This document shows positions 1 through 9,235 of a stretch of DNA of 24,943 nt, piece after piece. Each line of letters starts with the position of its first letter. Positions within the stretch are counted from its first letter, which is position 1. The notes beneath the pieces are model-generated. The model worked only from the letters and a program-made list of their open reading frames with translations. It made no database searches and was not told the DNA's origin. The translations under genes and the position numbers were made by a program. Source of the stretch: CAZTTH01 sp964615975 (GTDB lineage Bacteria > Verrucomicrobiota > Lentisphaeria > JABSQK01 > JAJFLO01); NCBI GenBank assembly GCA_964615975.1, contig CAZTTH010000048.1, positions 1 through 24,943 of the forward strand, in the 5' to 3' direction.

Positions 1-97
1 GCGAAAGGAAGTTCGCGAGTGCCGCCCGTCCAACCCGGACGAGTTCGCCATCCACTTGGAACAAGTTAGCGCCAAAACAATCCCTGAAGATTATCAT
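1..97 (-). other. possible 5' end of a truncated gene (unresolved)
   Basis: The first ~70 bases are clearly more GC-rich than the following 120. A minus-strand frame starting at ATG 97-95 stays open to the window edge and reads as about 32 plausible residues, containing FQVDGELVRVGRAALANFLS. A plus-strand frame (frame 2) is also open across the same bases, so strand and coding status cannot be decided. I recognise no family in either reading. If the minus-strand reading is right, it is the next gene downstream of the last hybrid kinase. Confidence 0.2.
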
Positions 98-133
98 GAA
101 CCCAAACAATTAAAATCATTTCATACCAAAAAT

Positions 134-162
134 CTTCGCGCCTTTGCGGCTTCGCGTGTGAA
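134..162. repeat. TTCGCG/TTTGCG-type dispersed repeat
   Basis: The 29 bases form three imperfect 9-base units (CTTCGCGCC, TTTGCGGCT, TCGCGTGTG) in the gap just after the last hybrid kinase. Short intergenic strings of this CTTTGCG-like type are common in many bacterial genomes. A related CACGAA-type string is at 12189-12217. The function is unknown. The identification rests on pattern recognition, since only one copy of this variant lies in the window. Confidence 0.4.
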
Positions 163-193
163 CAAAAGTGAATTATGGAGTGGCGATTTGATG

Positions 194-3100
194 TCATTCC
201 CGCGTGTGTTTGCCCATGGTTTGCCCGGCTTTTTCGAGAACGATTTTCAGTTCGTCAAGATCAATGGGTTTACTGATATAGTCGTTCATTCCGGCTTCGA
301 GGCACATCTCGCGGTCGCCCTGCATGGCGTTGGCGGTCATGGCGATAATGTAGGGTTGCTTGACCGTGCCATTGAACCGGCGAATCTCGCGAGTGGCGCT
401 TAACCCGTCCATGATCGGCATCTGGACATCCATGAACACAATGTCGAATTCCCGGGCAGCAAGAAGGTTGCACGCTTCCCTGCCGTTTACCGCCACCTCG
501 GCTGATAATCCCAGATCCTCCAACGCCAGCAGGGCGAATTTGCGATTCAACGCGACATCCTCGGCCAGGAGAATTCTTAAAGGCTGTTTAAGTGATTTAG
601 GATTACAGTCCAATACTGGCGCGATTCTTTCGGCTGCGGGCGCCGGCATGGTGATCACCGCTTCGGTTGCGATCGTGAAGTAAAAAGTCGATCCCTGACC
701 GTCACCGGCGCTTTCTGCCCACATTTTGCCGCCCATTAATTCCGCCAGGCGTTTGCTGATCGCCAAACCCAAGCCGGTGCCGCCATATTCCCGCGTAGTC
801 GAGGCGTCCAACTGGCTGAAGGATTGGAAGAGTTTATCCATCTTGGCAGGGGGGATGCCAATGCCGGAATCGCGCACGGTGAAGTGCAAATGCATCGCTC
901 GGGGATTAAGTGGGCGACTCGCGGTGGCAAACCCGTTCATTTCAAGCGGTTGACTGACCACGGTAACCATGACATTGATTTCTCCCTTGTCGGTGAACTT
1001 GACTGCGTTGCCAATCAGGTTCAGGAGAATCTGGCGGACGCGGGTACTGTCACCGATAATTCCATCCGGCAACATGGGATCGAGGGAAAAATTGAGCGTT
1101 AATCCTTTTTCATTTACTCGTGGCGCCAATAGTTGGTTAACCGCGTTCAGGCATTGGCTGAGATTAAAGGGTTTAGATTCAAGTTCAAGCTTGCCGGCTT
1201 CAATCTTGGAGAAATCGAGAATATCGTTGATGATGGTCAACAAAGACTCCCCCGCACTATGGATGGTGGCGACCAAATCCTGTTGTTTATCGTTCAATGG
1301 CGATTGTTGCAAGAGAGATGTCATCCCGATCACCGCGTTCATGGGGGTGCGGATTTCATGACTCATGGTGGCGAGGAAAGTGCTTTTGGCGCGGGTAGCC
1401 GATTCAGCCGCCTCCTTGGCGGCGGTGAGTTCAGCCTGAACCCGTTTCTGTTCACTGATATCGCGATGAATGCCTGCCAGGTATTTGGGAGTGCCGTCGG
1501 GAGCATAAAGCAATAATCCATCGATCGATAGGGGAATCTCATGTCCATCCCGATGCTTGAAGGCGCCTTCACCCAACCAATTCCCTTTGTCAAGCAACGT
1601 GGGAATAACCTCATGGGATACACGTACCATGAAATCCGGAGTTAACAAATCTTGAATTTTGTAGATGGATATATCTTCATTATCAGACCACCCGACCATG
1701 CGTTTACCCGCCCGGTTCACATAGACGATATTGCCCTGAAGATCAGAGACTCCGACAAAGTCGGTGGTGGCTTCGATAATCGCGGTCAGACGCATGCTTT
1801 CAGCGGTGCGTTCCTCGACGCGTTTTTCCAGTTCAGCATTCAATTTGAGCAGGGCCAATTCCGCTTCCTTTCGAGCAGTAATATCAGTGATGCTGCCACG
1901 CACCAGATGGCGACCAGCCGATGGCAGTCGCACCAACCGCACTTCACAGGGGATTTCCTGTCTGGTCAAGGCATTGCAATGCACCCATTCGAAGATGGCG
2001 GTTTGTCCGTTTAGCGCCTGCTCGATATATAATCGTGATGCTTCCGTCGAAAGTCGGCCATCGGGCTGTGATTGCGGGCTAAGTTCAATGGGAGATGTGG
2101 TTAGGAGTTGATCGCGGGTCAGACCAAAAAATTCCGGCGCGGTCTGACTGGCATCAATTATCTTATCCTGATCGGCATCGAATATGATGATGATTTCCGG
2201 CGCGTTCTCGATCAAGGTGCGGAAGCGGGCTTCGCTCTCGCGCAGTTTTTCCTCGGCCATTTTGCGTTCAGTAATATCCCGACAATTGCTGATAATCTTG
2301 CCTGAGGGATATAATTGGGCGACATTCTCGATCGTGATCTTGCGGCCGTCTTTATGGCGGGCGCGCAATTCCGTGCGATGTGGGATGCCCGGCTGCGCTA
2401 ATAACTGATTAAAATATTGTGTAACCAATGTCAAATCCTCCGGGTCAAAGTAGGGTTCGAATGACTGACCGATCATTTCCGCGTGAGAAAATCCCAGCAT
2501 CACTTCCATGGAGGGGTTGGTATATCTGACGATACCATCGGGAGTCAATATCGAAATGGCATCGTTACTGTTTTCGATGAGGGAGCGGAAATACTCTTCG
2601 CTTTCCCGCAATCTGTTTTCGGCACTTTGACGTTGCAATTCCACACTTGCCCGCACTGCGAAAATTTGCAGGATATTGCGCTGCAGTTCCTCATCACGCA
2701 TGGGGCGGTGATCGAGAATGGCGATATGGCCGAGCACCTTGCCATTGGCGTCACGCATCGGCACTCCCATGTAACTTTCAGCGCTGAGTTCAGTGATCGT
2801 CATATCCATGGGAAACAATGATTGGACATTGACGGGATGATATCCAATCGCGTTGGCAATCACCTTTTCACAAGGGGTGTTGTTCAAGTAATATTCGCGG
2901 TTTTCGAGAAATTGACCATCGCCGAAGACGGCCAGAGTTCGTACTTGTTTGGCGTCTTGGCCGACCAGTTCCGTGACCATGGCATGACTGACATTCAGTG
3001 CCTGAGACAGATATTGAGCCAGTGAATTAAAAAAACCAGCGCCAGTCACGGCTGATGTGCCTTCAACAATGGCACACAGAGCTTTTTCAAGACGGCGTTT

Positions 3101-3475
3101 ATCGGTGATATCCCGGCTATAGGCGATGAGATTGCCATCCGGCAACAACATCGCTGTGCCTTCGATCAGTCGCTGGATTCCGTCTTTGCGAACGTACTCG
3201 ACTTCAAATGGAACGCATTGACCAGGATTGGCCAACACTTTCATAAAGATTTCCGCTGTCGCGGGAATTTTGTGCTCGGGAACAAATTGTGTAAAATGGG
3301 CGCCGATCAGCTCCTCGGATGAATAACCGCAAATCTTGAGATAAGACGGATTTGCATAACGATATCTTCCCATGCTATCGATGATGATGATACCGTCAAC
3401 GCTGATCTCGACCACAGAGCGGTAGAAATCTTCCGTAAGCGGCAGGGAGTTAACAAGGGCAGTGTTGGTATTCAT
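194..3475 (-). CDS. hybrid sensor histidine kinase (PAS-GAF-PAS-PAS-PAS-HisKA-HATPase-REC)
   Basis: A 1093-residue soluble hybrid histidine kinase with no membrane segment or signal peptide. Domains in order: PAS (about 20-130), GAF (131-285), PAS (290-410), PAS (415-540), a short coiled coil (541-562), PAS (565-680), HisKA with SHEIRTPMN (phospho-His706), HATPase_c with N box ILLNLIGNAVKF and G boxes DSGIGI and GGTGLGLAISK, and a C-terminal receiver (967-1085) with phospho-Asp1016 in MDVQMP and the conserved KP lysine. It would autophosphorylate on His706 and pass phosphate to Asp1016. There is no HPt domain, so a separate phosphotransfer protein is expected. The start ATG at 3475 has no clear Shine-Dalgarno. 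Its GAF domain closely resembles that of the kinase at 6455-9127, and its receiver resembles those of both neighbouring kinases, indicating local duplication. It lies 113 nt after the upstream kinase. The signal sensed is unknown. Confidence 0.93.
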   Translation of the reverse strand: MNTNTALVNSLPLTEDFYRSVVEISVDGIIIIDSMGRYRYANPSYLKICGYSSEELIGAHFTQFVPEHKIPATAEIFMKVLANPGQCVPFEVEYVRKDGIQRLIEGTAMLLPDGNLIAYSRDITDKRRLEKALCAIVEGTSAVTGAGFFNSLAQYLSQALNVSHAMVTELVGQDAKQVRTLAVFGDGQFLENREYYLNNTPCEKVIANAIGYHPVNVQSLFPMDMTITELSAESYMGVPMRDANGKVLGHIAILDHRPMRDEELQRNILQIFAVRASVELQRQSAENRLRESEEYFRSLIENSNDAISILTPDGIVRYTNPSMEVMLGFSHAEMIGQSFEPYFDPEDLTLVTQYFNQLLAQPGIPHRTELRARHKDGRKITIENVAQLYPSGKIISNCRDITERKMAEEKLRESEARFRTLIENAPEIIIIFDADQDKIIDASQTAPEFFGLTRDQLLTTSPIELSPQSQPDGRLSTEASRLYIEQALNGQTAIFEWVHCNALTRQEIPCEVRLVRLPSAGRHLVRGSITDITARKEAELALLKLNAELEKRVEERTAESMRLTAIIEATTDFVGVSDLQGNIVYVNRAGKRMVGWSDNEDISIYKIQDLLTPDFMVRVSHEVIPTLLDKGNWLGEGAFKHRDGHEIPLSIDGLLLYAPDGTPKYLAGIHRDISEQKRVQAELTAAKEAAESATRAKSTFLATMSHEIRTPMNAVIGMTSLLQQSPLNDKQQDLVATIHSAGESLLTIINDILDFSKIEAGKLELESKPFNLSQCLNAVNQLLAPRVNEKGLTLNFSLDPMLPDGIIGDSTRVRQILLNLIGNAVKFTDKGEINVMVTVVSQPLEMNGFATASRPLNPRAMHLHFTVRDSGIGIPPAKMDKLFQSFSQLDASTTREYGGTGLGLAISKRLAELMGGKMWAESAGDGQGSTFYFTIATEAVITMPAPAAERIAPVLDCNPKSLKQPLRILLAEDVALNRKFALLALEDLGLSAEVAVNGREACNLLAAREFDIVFMDVQMPIMDGLSATREIRRFNGTVKQPYIIAMTANAMQGDREMCLEAGMNDYISKPIDLDELKIVLEKAGQTMGKHTRE

Positions 3476-3588
3476 AGCGTATTTGATTTGAATTAGGTTT
3501 TCATTGTTTGTAGTATAGCCGAACTTTGGGTGCGGCCAGTCGTAATTAACTTGAGTCTAAAGCTATCGATCGGGATGCAAATGGATGA
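3476..3588 (-). promoter_or_regulatory. possible promoter in the gap before the last hybrid kinase
   Basis: On the minus strand this gap holds TATACT, a good -10 match, about 40 nt before the ATG at 3475. No convincing -35 lies at the right distance, and no terminator-like stem with a T-run follows the upstream kinase stop. The kinase could have its own weak promoter or be read through from upstream. Confidence 0.2.
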
Positions 3589-6447
3589 TCATAACACCAT
3601 TGACTCTTTGCATTCACGAATGGCAATCCCCGCTTTCTCGAGTGCGGTTTGCAGTTCCTCCAGGTACACAGGTTTGCTGACATAATCATCCATGCCGGCA
3701 TTCAGGCACATTTCTCGATCTCCCTGCATGGCATTGGCAGTCATGGCAATGATATAATGGCGATGGTGGTGATTTTCGTTGCTTCTGATCGAGCGCGTGG
3801 CATCCAGGCCGTCCAGCACCGGCATTTGCACATCCATCAGAATGACATCGTATCCCTTGTCCATCGCCTGGGTGATGGCCTCCTGGCCGTTGACGGCGAT
3901 GTCAGCAGTGTAGCCGAGGTCTTCCAAGGCCAACAACGCGAATTTCCGATTTACCGCGACATCCTCGGCCAATAATATCCTGAGCGGCAACCGCGTGGCC
4001 ATCAGAGTCTCTTTATTGTTGTGGGTTTCAACTATGGGGTTAATGGCGGTCGGCATTAACCTCTCAGCCGCTGTGGTAGTAATGGTGAACCCAAATGTAG
4101 ATCCGCATCCCACACCGGAACTTTCAACCCACATTTCGCCCCCCATTAATTCACATAACCGCTTGCTGATTGCCAATCCCAACCCGGTGCCGCCATATTC
4201 CCGGGTTGTTGACGCATCCAATTGAGTAAAGGAATGAAAAAGTTTATTCATCTTATCCTGGGGAATGCCAATTCCCGTGTCCCGGACAGTGAATCTGAGA
4301 ATAATTGGATTTGCATTTATAACAATCGCGGTTGAATTGGGAGCGGGTGTGGTTAATTCCGCCGAGGTTGATAGGGTCCCTGAAATCTGAGTTTGGTTAT
4401 GCTTGACCATCTGGCATCGATCGAGGGTCTCAATCATATCTTCAGCGGATGGCAATAACTGCTGATCTCTTTTATCGAGCACTGAAACGGTGACAGTGAT
4501 GCTGCCGGATTCAGTGAATTTGACGGCATTGCCGATCAGATTCGTCAAAATCTGGCGCAATCGATTGATGTCTCCGGTGATGACTTCCGGGACCATCGGA
4601 TCAAAATTGAGGTTAAATTCCAACCCCTTGTCAGCCATGCGGGGATTCATCATGCTGCGCACCGACTCCAGGCAGCGGCGCAGATTCAAGGGCTGGTGTT
4701 CCAGATCCAGCTTGCCGGCTTCGATCTTGGAAAAATCAAGAATGTCATTGATCAATGACAACAATGAGTCGCCGGCAGCCCCGATAGTCGAAACCATATC
4801 CCGCTGCTTTTCATTCAGCGGCATATTCAACAGCAGGCTGGTCATGCCGATTACCGCGTTCATGGGAGTGCGGATCTCATGGCTCATGTTGGCCAAGAAC
4901 GTGCTTTTGGCGCGACTGGCAGCTTCTGCTCCTTCCTTGGCTTTCAGGAGCTCTACCTGAATCCGTTTGCTCTTACGCAGGGCAGCTTCCGCGGCATCCC
5001 TGGCTTGTTTCAATTCCATTTCAGCATGCTTTTGCTCTGTTATATTGCGGTTGATGGCAGCGAGAAATTCTGGTTGACCATCCACACCCGGCAGCACCAC
5101 CGAAACATTTGAAACTGGTATTGTCTGTCCGCCGTTATGCCGCAGTTCAATTTCACCGCGCCAACACCCCGCACGCAATAATTGTGGCATGGCATGATTA
5201 AAGACGATATCGTGAGTCGCAGGCGCCAATTGATCGGCAATAGTCGAACGGGTAATATCGGTATCCACTGGCACCCCCAACATCTCACGGCCGGCGCGAT
5301 TGATATAAACCATCTGTCCGGTCATATCAGCGATACCGACATAATCAGAAGTCGCTTCCAGAATCGCGGCCAGTCGTTTACTCTCAGCAGTGCGTTCCTC
5401 CACACGTTGTTCGAGTTCGGCATTAAGTTGGCGTAATGCCTCATCCGCATGTTTGCGCGCGGTGATATCACGCACATAGGCAACCAGATTGCCATCGGGC
5501 AACAACCGCCCGGAACAATCCAGATAACGCCATTGATTATCCCCGCGCAAGGAGCGGATGGTGGTTGAAAACCCTTCAGGAGCATGTCCCTGCATCACGG
5601 CGATTAATATGTCATGCGCCTGGGAGAGATCATCAGGATGAATAAGGTTAAAAGCTGTCTGACCGATCAATTCCGCTGCATTATGGAGTATGATTTGTTC
5701 ATAAGCTGGACTGACATAACGATAAATGCCTTTATTATCGAGGATAATCACGCCATCGCTGCTGGTTTCGATGAGGGTGCGGAAACGTTCTTCACTGGCA
5801 CGGAGCGCTATTTCCGCCTCTTTCTGCAATAATTGATCCGATTGGGCCCTTTCCTCGGCCAAAAGCCGTCTCTGCTCGCGTTCGTTCATGAGTGTCGTCC
5901 CCAATAACGCGACAACTTCATTGAAAACCAGGATTACCGCGATCATTATCCCGCTGTTCATGGTGAATTCATACCAAGGATGCGGCGTGGGCGCCAGGCA
6001 TTCCGTCACCACCATCAGGGTAAAATAATAGACTGTAAGTAGACGTCCCCAACATGGAATACCAGTCCGCAACCCCACGATTATGACCCCCCCTAAACCC
6101 ATGATCAGAAATCCCGGCCACCAGCGCATCAGGGGAGCGCCAACCAGAAGATAACTAGCTGGGGCCAGAACAGCGCCTGTCAGTGCTCTCAAGGTTTCCG
6201 CTCGCATGGGGTGTTCGATTTTTCGCGACATCCAGCTTATGAATCCATTGACGAGCATAAAAGCGATGAGAATAAAGATGCCTGCCGGATGTCCTTCATG
6301 GTGCTGCCAGGCGAAGATAACGATGAACATCGCGAGGAGACAGTAACCAGCAAATATCGTGTCAATCAAGCGGAAATAATTCCGCAGACTACCATTAAAA
6401 AGCATGGTTTTTGACGACGAATGGTTCGATTGAAGCAAGGTGTTCAT
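3589..6447 (-). CDS. membrane hybrid sensor histidine kinase (6TM-PAS-PAS-HisKA-HATPase-REC)
   Basis: A membrane-bound hybrid kinase. Residues are numbered from the upstream ATG at 6477 (962 aa). About six hydrophobic segments (roughly 38-57, 63-84, 98-117, 121-140, 147-162, 174-195) form the N-terminal sensor region, with almost no periplasmic loop. Then follow a coiled coil (198-228), PAS (228-345), a second coiled coil, PAS (368-490), HisKA with SHEIRTPMN (phospho-His533), HATPase_c (N box ILTNLIGNAVKF, DTGIGI, GGTGLGLAISK) and a receiver (832-950) with phospho-Asp882. The ATPase domain has a ~55-residue low-complexity insertion (about 668-725) between the N and G1 boxes. Two starts are possible. 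ATG 6477 overlaps the previous gene by 23 nt. ATG 6447 lies 7 nt after that gene's stop and is used here. Neither has a good Shine-Dalgarno. Close spacing to the HPt-bearing kinase suggests cotranscription. Confidence 0.92.
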   Translation of the reverse strand: MNTLLQSNHSSSKTMLFNGSLRNYFRLIDTIFAGYCLLAMFIVIFAWQHHEGHPAGIFILIAFMLVNGFISWMSRKIEHPMRAETLRALTGAVLAPASYLLVGAPLMRWWPGFLIMGLGGVIIVGLRTGIPCWGRLLTVYYFTLMVVTECLAPTPHPWYEFTMNSGIMIAVILVFNEVVALLGTTLMNEREQRRLLAEERAQSDQLLQKEAEIALRASEERFRTLIETSSDGVIILDNKGIYRYVSPAYEQIILHNAAELIGQTAFNLIHPDDLSQAHDILIAVMQGHAPEGFSTTIRSLRGDNQWRYLDCSGRLLPDGNLVAYVRDITARKHADEALRQLNAELEQRVEERTAESKRLAAILEATSDYVGIADMTGQMVYINRAGREMLGVPVDTDITRSTIADQLAPATHDIVFNHAMPQLLRAGCWRGEIELRHNGGQTIPVSNVSVVLPGVDGQPEFLAAINRNITEQKHAEMELKQARDAAEAALRKSKRIQVELLKAKEGAEAASRAKSTFLANMSHEIRTPMNAVIGMTSLLLNMPLNEKQRDMVSTIGAAGDSLLSLINDILDFSKIEAGKLDLEHQPLNLRRCLESVRSMMNPRMADKGLEFNLNFDPMVPEVITGDINRLRQILTNLIGNAVKFTESGSITVTVSVLDKRDQQLLPSAEDMIETLDRCQMVKHNQTQISGTLSTSAELTTPAPNSTAIVINANPIILRFTVRDTGIGIPQDKMNKLFHSFTQLDASTTREYGGTGLGLAISKRLCELMGGEMWVESSGVGCGSTFGFTITTTAAERLMPTAINPIVETHNNKETLMATRLPLRILLAEDVAVNRKFALLALEDLGYTADIAVNGQEAITQAMDKGYDVILMDVQMPVLDGLDATRSIRSNENHHHRHYIIAMTANAMQGDREMCLNAGMDDYVSKPVYLEELQTALEKAGIAIRECKESMVL

Positions 6448-6454
6448 AGGTAAC

Positions 6455-9127
6455 TTATAATTGCGCGTTAAGTTCATTCTTAACCCGGATAAATTCCATG
6501 TTCAATGTGGTCATCAACTGCTGGGCCTCACCATTCATATTTTGTTGCCGACCGAGCTTTTCCAATTCCAGACATAGAGCCGCGGTTTCACGGGCGCCGA
6601 TATGAGCGCTGCTGCTTTTGAGCTGATGCGCGGACGTATTAACGCCATTGGCATCCTGACGTTTGACTGCTGCCTGCAATTGCCGCATGATCATCTCGCC
6701 TTCTTCGAGATAGAGCGACACCAGCTCCCTGCCGGTTCGCATTTTTAATACGCGCGACAGGATTGCCGCATCGACTGCCGGTTTTTCATTTGCTTGAACC
6801 ACGTTTGGCAATGGGGTCAGGCCAGCAGTCATCATGATTTGATTGCTGGATTTGCTTCTCACGGACAATGCTTTTCCAGCTCGCAGCAAGGCCGCGCGAA
6901 GTTCTTCAAGATACACCGGCTTGCTGATATAATCGTCCATGCCGGCCTGCAGGCAGGATTCCCGGTCACCCAACATGGCATTGGCGGTCATGGCAATGAT
7001 ATAGGGCGCCGCTGAAGGTGAGATGTCATTTCGAATCCGACGCGTTGTTTCCAATCCATCCAATTCCGGCATTTGCACATCCATCAAAATCACGTCGTAA
7101 GGCTGACGCTGTAATGCCGTCAATACTTCCAGGCCATTGGCGGCGATATCGGCTTGATAACCAATTTCCTGTAAAGCGAGCAGGGCAAATTTCTGATTGA
7201 CTGCCACATCTTCTGCCAGCAGGATGCGCAAGGGCGATTGTAAAGCAGGGGAGGGGGTACTCATGGGGGAGACGGTATTGATTTCGCAATCGGGGCGCTG
7301 ATGGTCATGTTGCGCCAGCAAGCCGATCAAGAGATCATATAGCTGTGAAGATTTTACTGGTTTGGATAACACCGCCGCGAAACATGACACCTGCTCCAGT
7401 TCCGCGCTCAAGGTTGTACCAAGGGAGGTCATCATCACAATGGGTTGCCGGGTGCCGCGTTCTTTTTGCATGACACAGACTTCCTTGGCAAGCGCGACGC
7501 CATCCATCTCCGGCATATGCATATCGAGAATCGCCAGATCGTAAGTCACTCCCCGGCGCAGCATCTCCACGGCGGCTGGTGCTGCCGCGGCCTCGATCAC
7601 CAGCATGCCCCAGGTTTGCACCTGTAATCCGAGAATTTTACGATTGGTGGCATTGTCGTCAACAACGAGGATTTTCTTGCCGGCCAATTGTGGTTGCGAT
7701 CGATTCAGAAACGCGCGCGGCAGCGCTGGCGCCGCATTCGCATGAATGGTGAAATGAAAACTGCTCCCTTCCCCCGGCACTCCAGAACTGTCCACCCACA
7801 TGGTGCCATTGGCGAGTTCACACAGTCGTTTACTGATGGCGAGGCCCAGTCCGGTGCCGCCATAATGCCGATTGGTTGACGCATCGATCTGGGTGAAGGA
7901 TTGAAACAATTTGGAAATCTTATCAGCGGCAATCCCGATACCGGTATCTCTGACTGTGAAATGTAAGCGATAACGGGCCTGAGATCCTGGCACTCCGGCA
8001 GCTCCGGCGGATGGGGGATATTTTGTTGCTTGACGACTGGCCTGGTCATCCGTCGTGAGCAGGGAAGCCTTGACTCCTACCACCACCTCTCCCTGGGAGG
8101 TGAATTTAATGCCATTGCTCAACAGATTAACCAGAATCTGGCGCAAGCGCGTAACATCGCCAAAGATGGCCGGCGGCACACTGGTGTCCATGAAATAAGC
8201 AATATCAATGCCTTTATCCATGGCCTTGGTTGCCAATAAATCCAGGGAGGATTCTATGCACGAACGCAGATCAAAGGGCTGACATTCCAATTCCAACCGA
8301 TCCGCTTCAATCTTGGAGAAATCGAGGATGTCATTGATGATGGTGAGCAGGGAGTCACCGCTGTCGCGAATGGTTTCGACAAAATCGAGCTGTTTGGGGT
8401 TGAGGGGGGTATTCAGTAGCAACCCGGTCATGCCGATAACCGCGTTCATGGGGGTGCGGATTTCATGGCTCATGTTGGCAAGAAAAGCGCTTTTTGCGCG
8501 ATTGGCGGTTTCCGCGACTTCCTTGGCGGTCTTCAGCTCACTTAAGGTGTGCTCTAATTCACGGGTTCGTTTTCTGACCCGTTCTTCCAATTCAAGATTC
8601 ATTTGCCGCAGAGCATTTTCAGTATGCTTGCGTTCCAATTCAGCGCCGGCGCGAGCCGCGAAGATTTTAAGGATGGCCGCCTTTTGGAATTCATCACTCA
8701 GCGGATTGATATCCATGACTGCCAGATGCCCCAGGGTCTTGCCCCCGGAATCAACCAGTGGTATGCCCATATAACTCACCGCTCCCAAGTCGATTAGCGC
8801 CTGGTCTTGCGGAAATAATCCCGGCAATTCATCAGAATAACAGCACAATTGCTGACGCGCGAAAATGTCATGACAGGGTGAACCGGCAAGGAGATATTCG
8901 AAGTTGTCGCCAAACTCCCTGCCATTCCAGAATGCCAAAGTCCGAACCCGGGTGGTGGGATGATCGAGTATCTCAGTGATATAGGTGTAGCGCACTTTTA
9001 ATGCCGCGGCCAAATGGCGTACCAATGAAAATAAAAAATCATTGCCGATGGTTTTGGCGGTGCCTTCCAGGATTGCGCGCAACGCGTTTTCCAAATCCAT
9101 AATTTGACTGGTTTTATTCATATCCAT
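6455..9127 (-). CDS. hybrid sensor histidine kinase (GAF-HisKA-HATPase-REC-REC-HPt)
   Basis: An 890-residue soluble hybrid kinase that holds a full phosphorelay in one chain, as in BarA-type proteins. Domains: GAF (about 11-170), coiled coil (170-205), HisKA with NMSHEIRTPMN (phospho-His221), HATPase_c (N box ILVNLLSNGIKF, DTGIGI, GGTGLGLAISK), receiver 1 (485-603, phospho-Asp535 in LDMHMPEMDG), receiver 2 (633-750, phospho-Asp683 in MDVQMPELDG) and a C-terminal HPt domain (about 785-885, phospho-His834 in AHQLKSSS). Phosphate would run His221 to a receiver Asp to His834, then to an unlinked response regulator. It is the only protein in the cluster with an HPt and could serve its two neighbours (inference). 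The start at ATG 9127 is supported by GAAAGGA about 9 nt upstream. ATG 9121 is an alternative. Confidence 0.94.
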   Translation of the reverse strand: MDMNKTSQIMDLENALRAILEGTAKTIGNDFLFSLVRHLAAALKVRYTYITEILDHPTTRVRTLAFWNGREFGDNFEYLLAGSPCHDIFARQQLCCYSDELPGLFPQDQALIDLGAVSYMGIPLVDSGGKTLGHLAVMDINPLSDEFQKAAILKIFAARAGAELERKHTENALRQMNLELEERVRKRTRELEHTLSELKTAKEVAETANRAKSAFLANMSHEIRTPMNAVIGMTGLLLNTPLNPKQLDFVETIRDSGDSLLTIINDILDFSKIEADRLELECQPFDLRSCIESSLDLLATKAMDKGIDIAYFMDTSVPPAIFGDVTRLRQILVNLLSNGIKFTSQGEVVVGVKASLLTTDDQASRQATKYPPSAGAAGVPGSQARYRLHFTVRDTGIGIAADKISKLFQSFTQIDASTNRHYGGTGLGLAISKRLCELANGTMWVDSSGVPGEGSSFHFTIHANAAPALPRAFLNRSQPQLAGKKILVVDDNATNRKILGLQVQTWGMLVIEAAAAPAAVEMLRRGVTYDLAILDMHMPEMDGVALAKEVCVMQKERGTRQPIVMMTSLGTTLSAELEQVSCFAAVLSKPVKSSQLYDLLIGLLAQHDHQRPDCEINTVSPMSTPSPALQSPLRILLAEDVAVNQKFALLALQEIGYQADIAANGLEVLTALQRQPYDVILMDVQMPELDGLETTRRIRNDISPSAAPYIIAMTANAMLGDRESCLQAGMDDYISKPVYLEELRAALLRAGKALSVRSKSSNQIMMTAGLTPLPNVVQANEKPAVDAAILSRVLKMRTGRELVSLYLEEGEMIMRQLQAAVKRQDANGVNTSAHQLKSSSAHIGARETAALCLELEKLGRQQNMNGEAQQLMTTLNMEFIRVKNELNAQL

Positions 9128-9136
9128 ATACCAATG

Positions 9137-9143
9137 TCCTTTC
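9137..9143 (-). promoter_or_regulatory. Shine-Dalgarno for the GAF hybrid kinase
   Basis: GAAAGGA on the minus strand ends about 9 nt before ATG 9127 and supports that start. Confidence 0.5.
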
Positions 9144-9146
9144 TTT

Positions 9147-9152
9147 ATTATA
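9147..9152 (-). promoter_or_regulatory. possible -10 box (TATAAT) before the HPt-bearing kinase
   Basis: A perfect TATAAT lies on the minus strand about 20 nt before ATG 9127. No good -35 lies 16-18 nt upstream. Transcription from here would begin inside or just before the Shine-Dalgarno, giving a very short leader, so either the downstream ATG (9121) is used or this is a chance AT match. Confidence 0.3.
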
Positions 9153-9209
9153 GTAAGATTTTGTCATGTGATTATCCGCTTGAAACTGTACCTGTTCGCC
9201 GTCTACAAT

Positions 9210-9227
9210 GCGGGCAGTGATGCCCGC
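9210..9227. repeat. perfect hairpin GCGGGCA-4-TGCCCGC
   Basis: A 7-bp perfect inverted repeat with loop GTGA, in the gap between two signalling genes. It is 8 nt from a second hairpin. There is no T-run on either side, so an intrinsic terminator is unlikely. A REP-like dispersed palindrome fits better (inference). Confidence 0.6.
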
Positions 9228-9235
9228 CTTACGTA

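Noticed and set aside
56..403. Plus-strand open frame of 115 codons from a TTG
   Set aside because: Most of it lies antisense to the receiver domain of the hybrid kinase ending at 194, so beyond the first bases it is a shadow frame.
3476..3588. CGATCG-containing near-palindrome after the middle kinase as a terminator
   Set aside because: The stem is very short and imperfect and no T-run follows.
4490..4960. Plus-strand open frame of 156 codons
   Set aside because: Antisense to the HisKA/ATPase region of a hybrid kinase; a similar shadow frame appears at the same place in the related kinase at 8313-8774, as expected from shared sequence.
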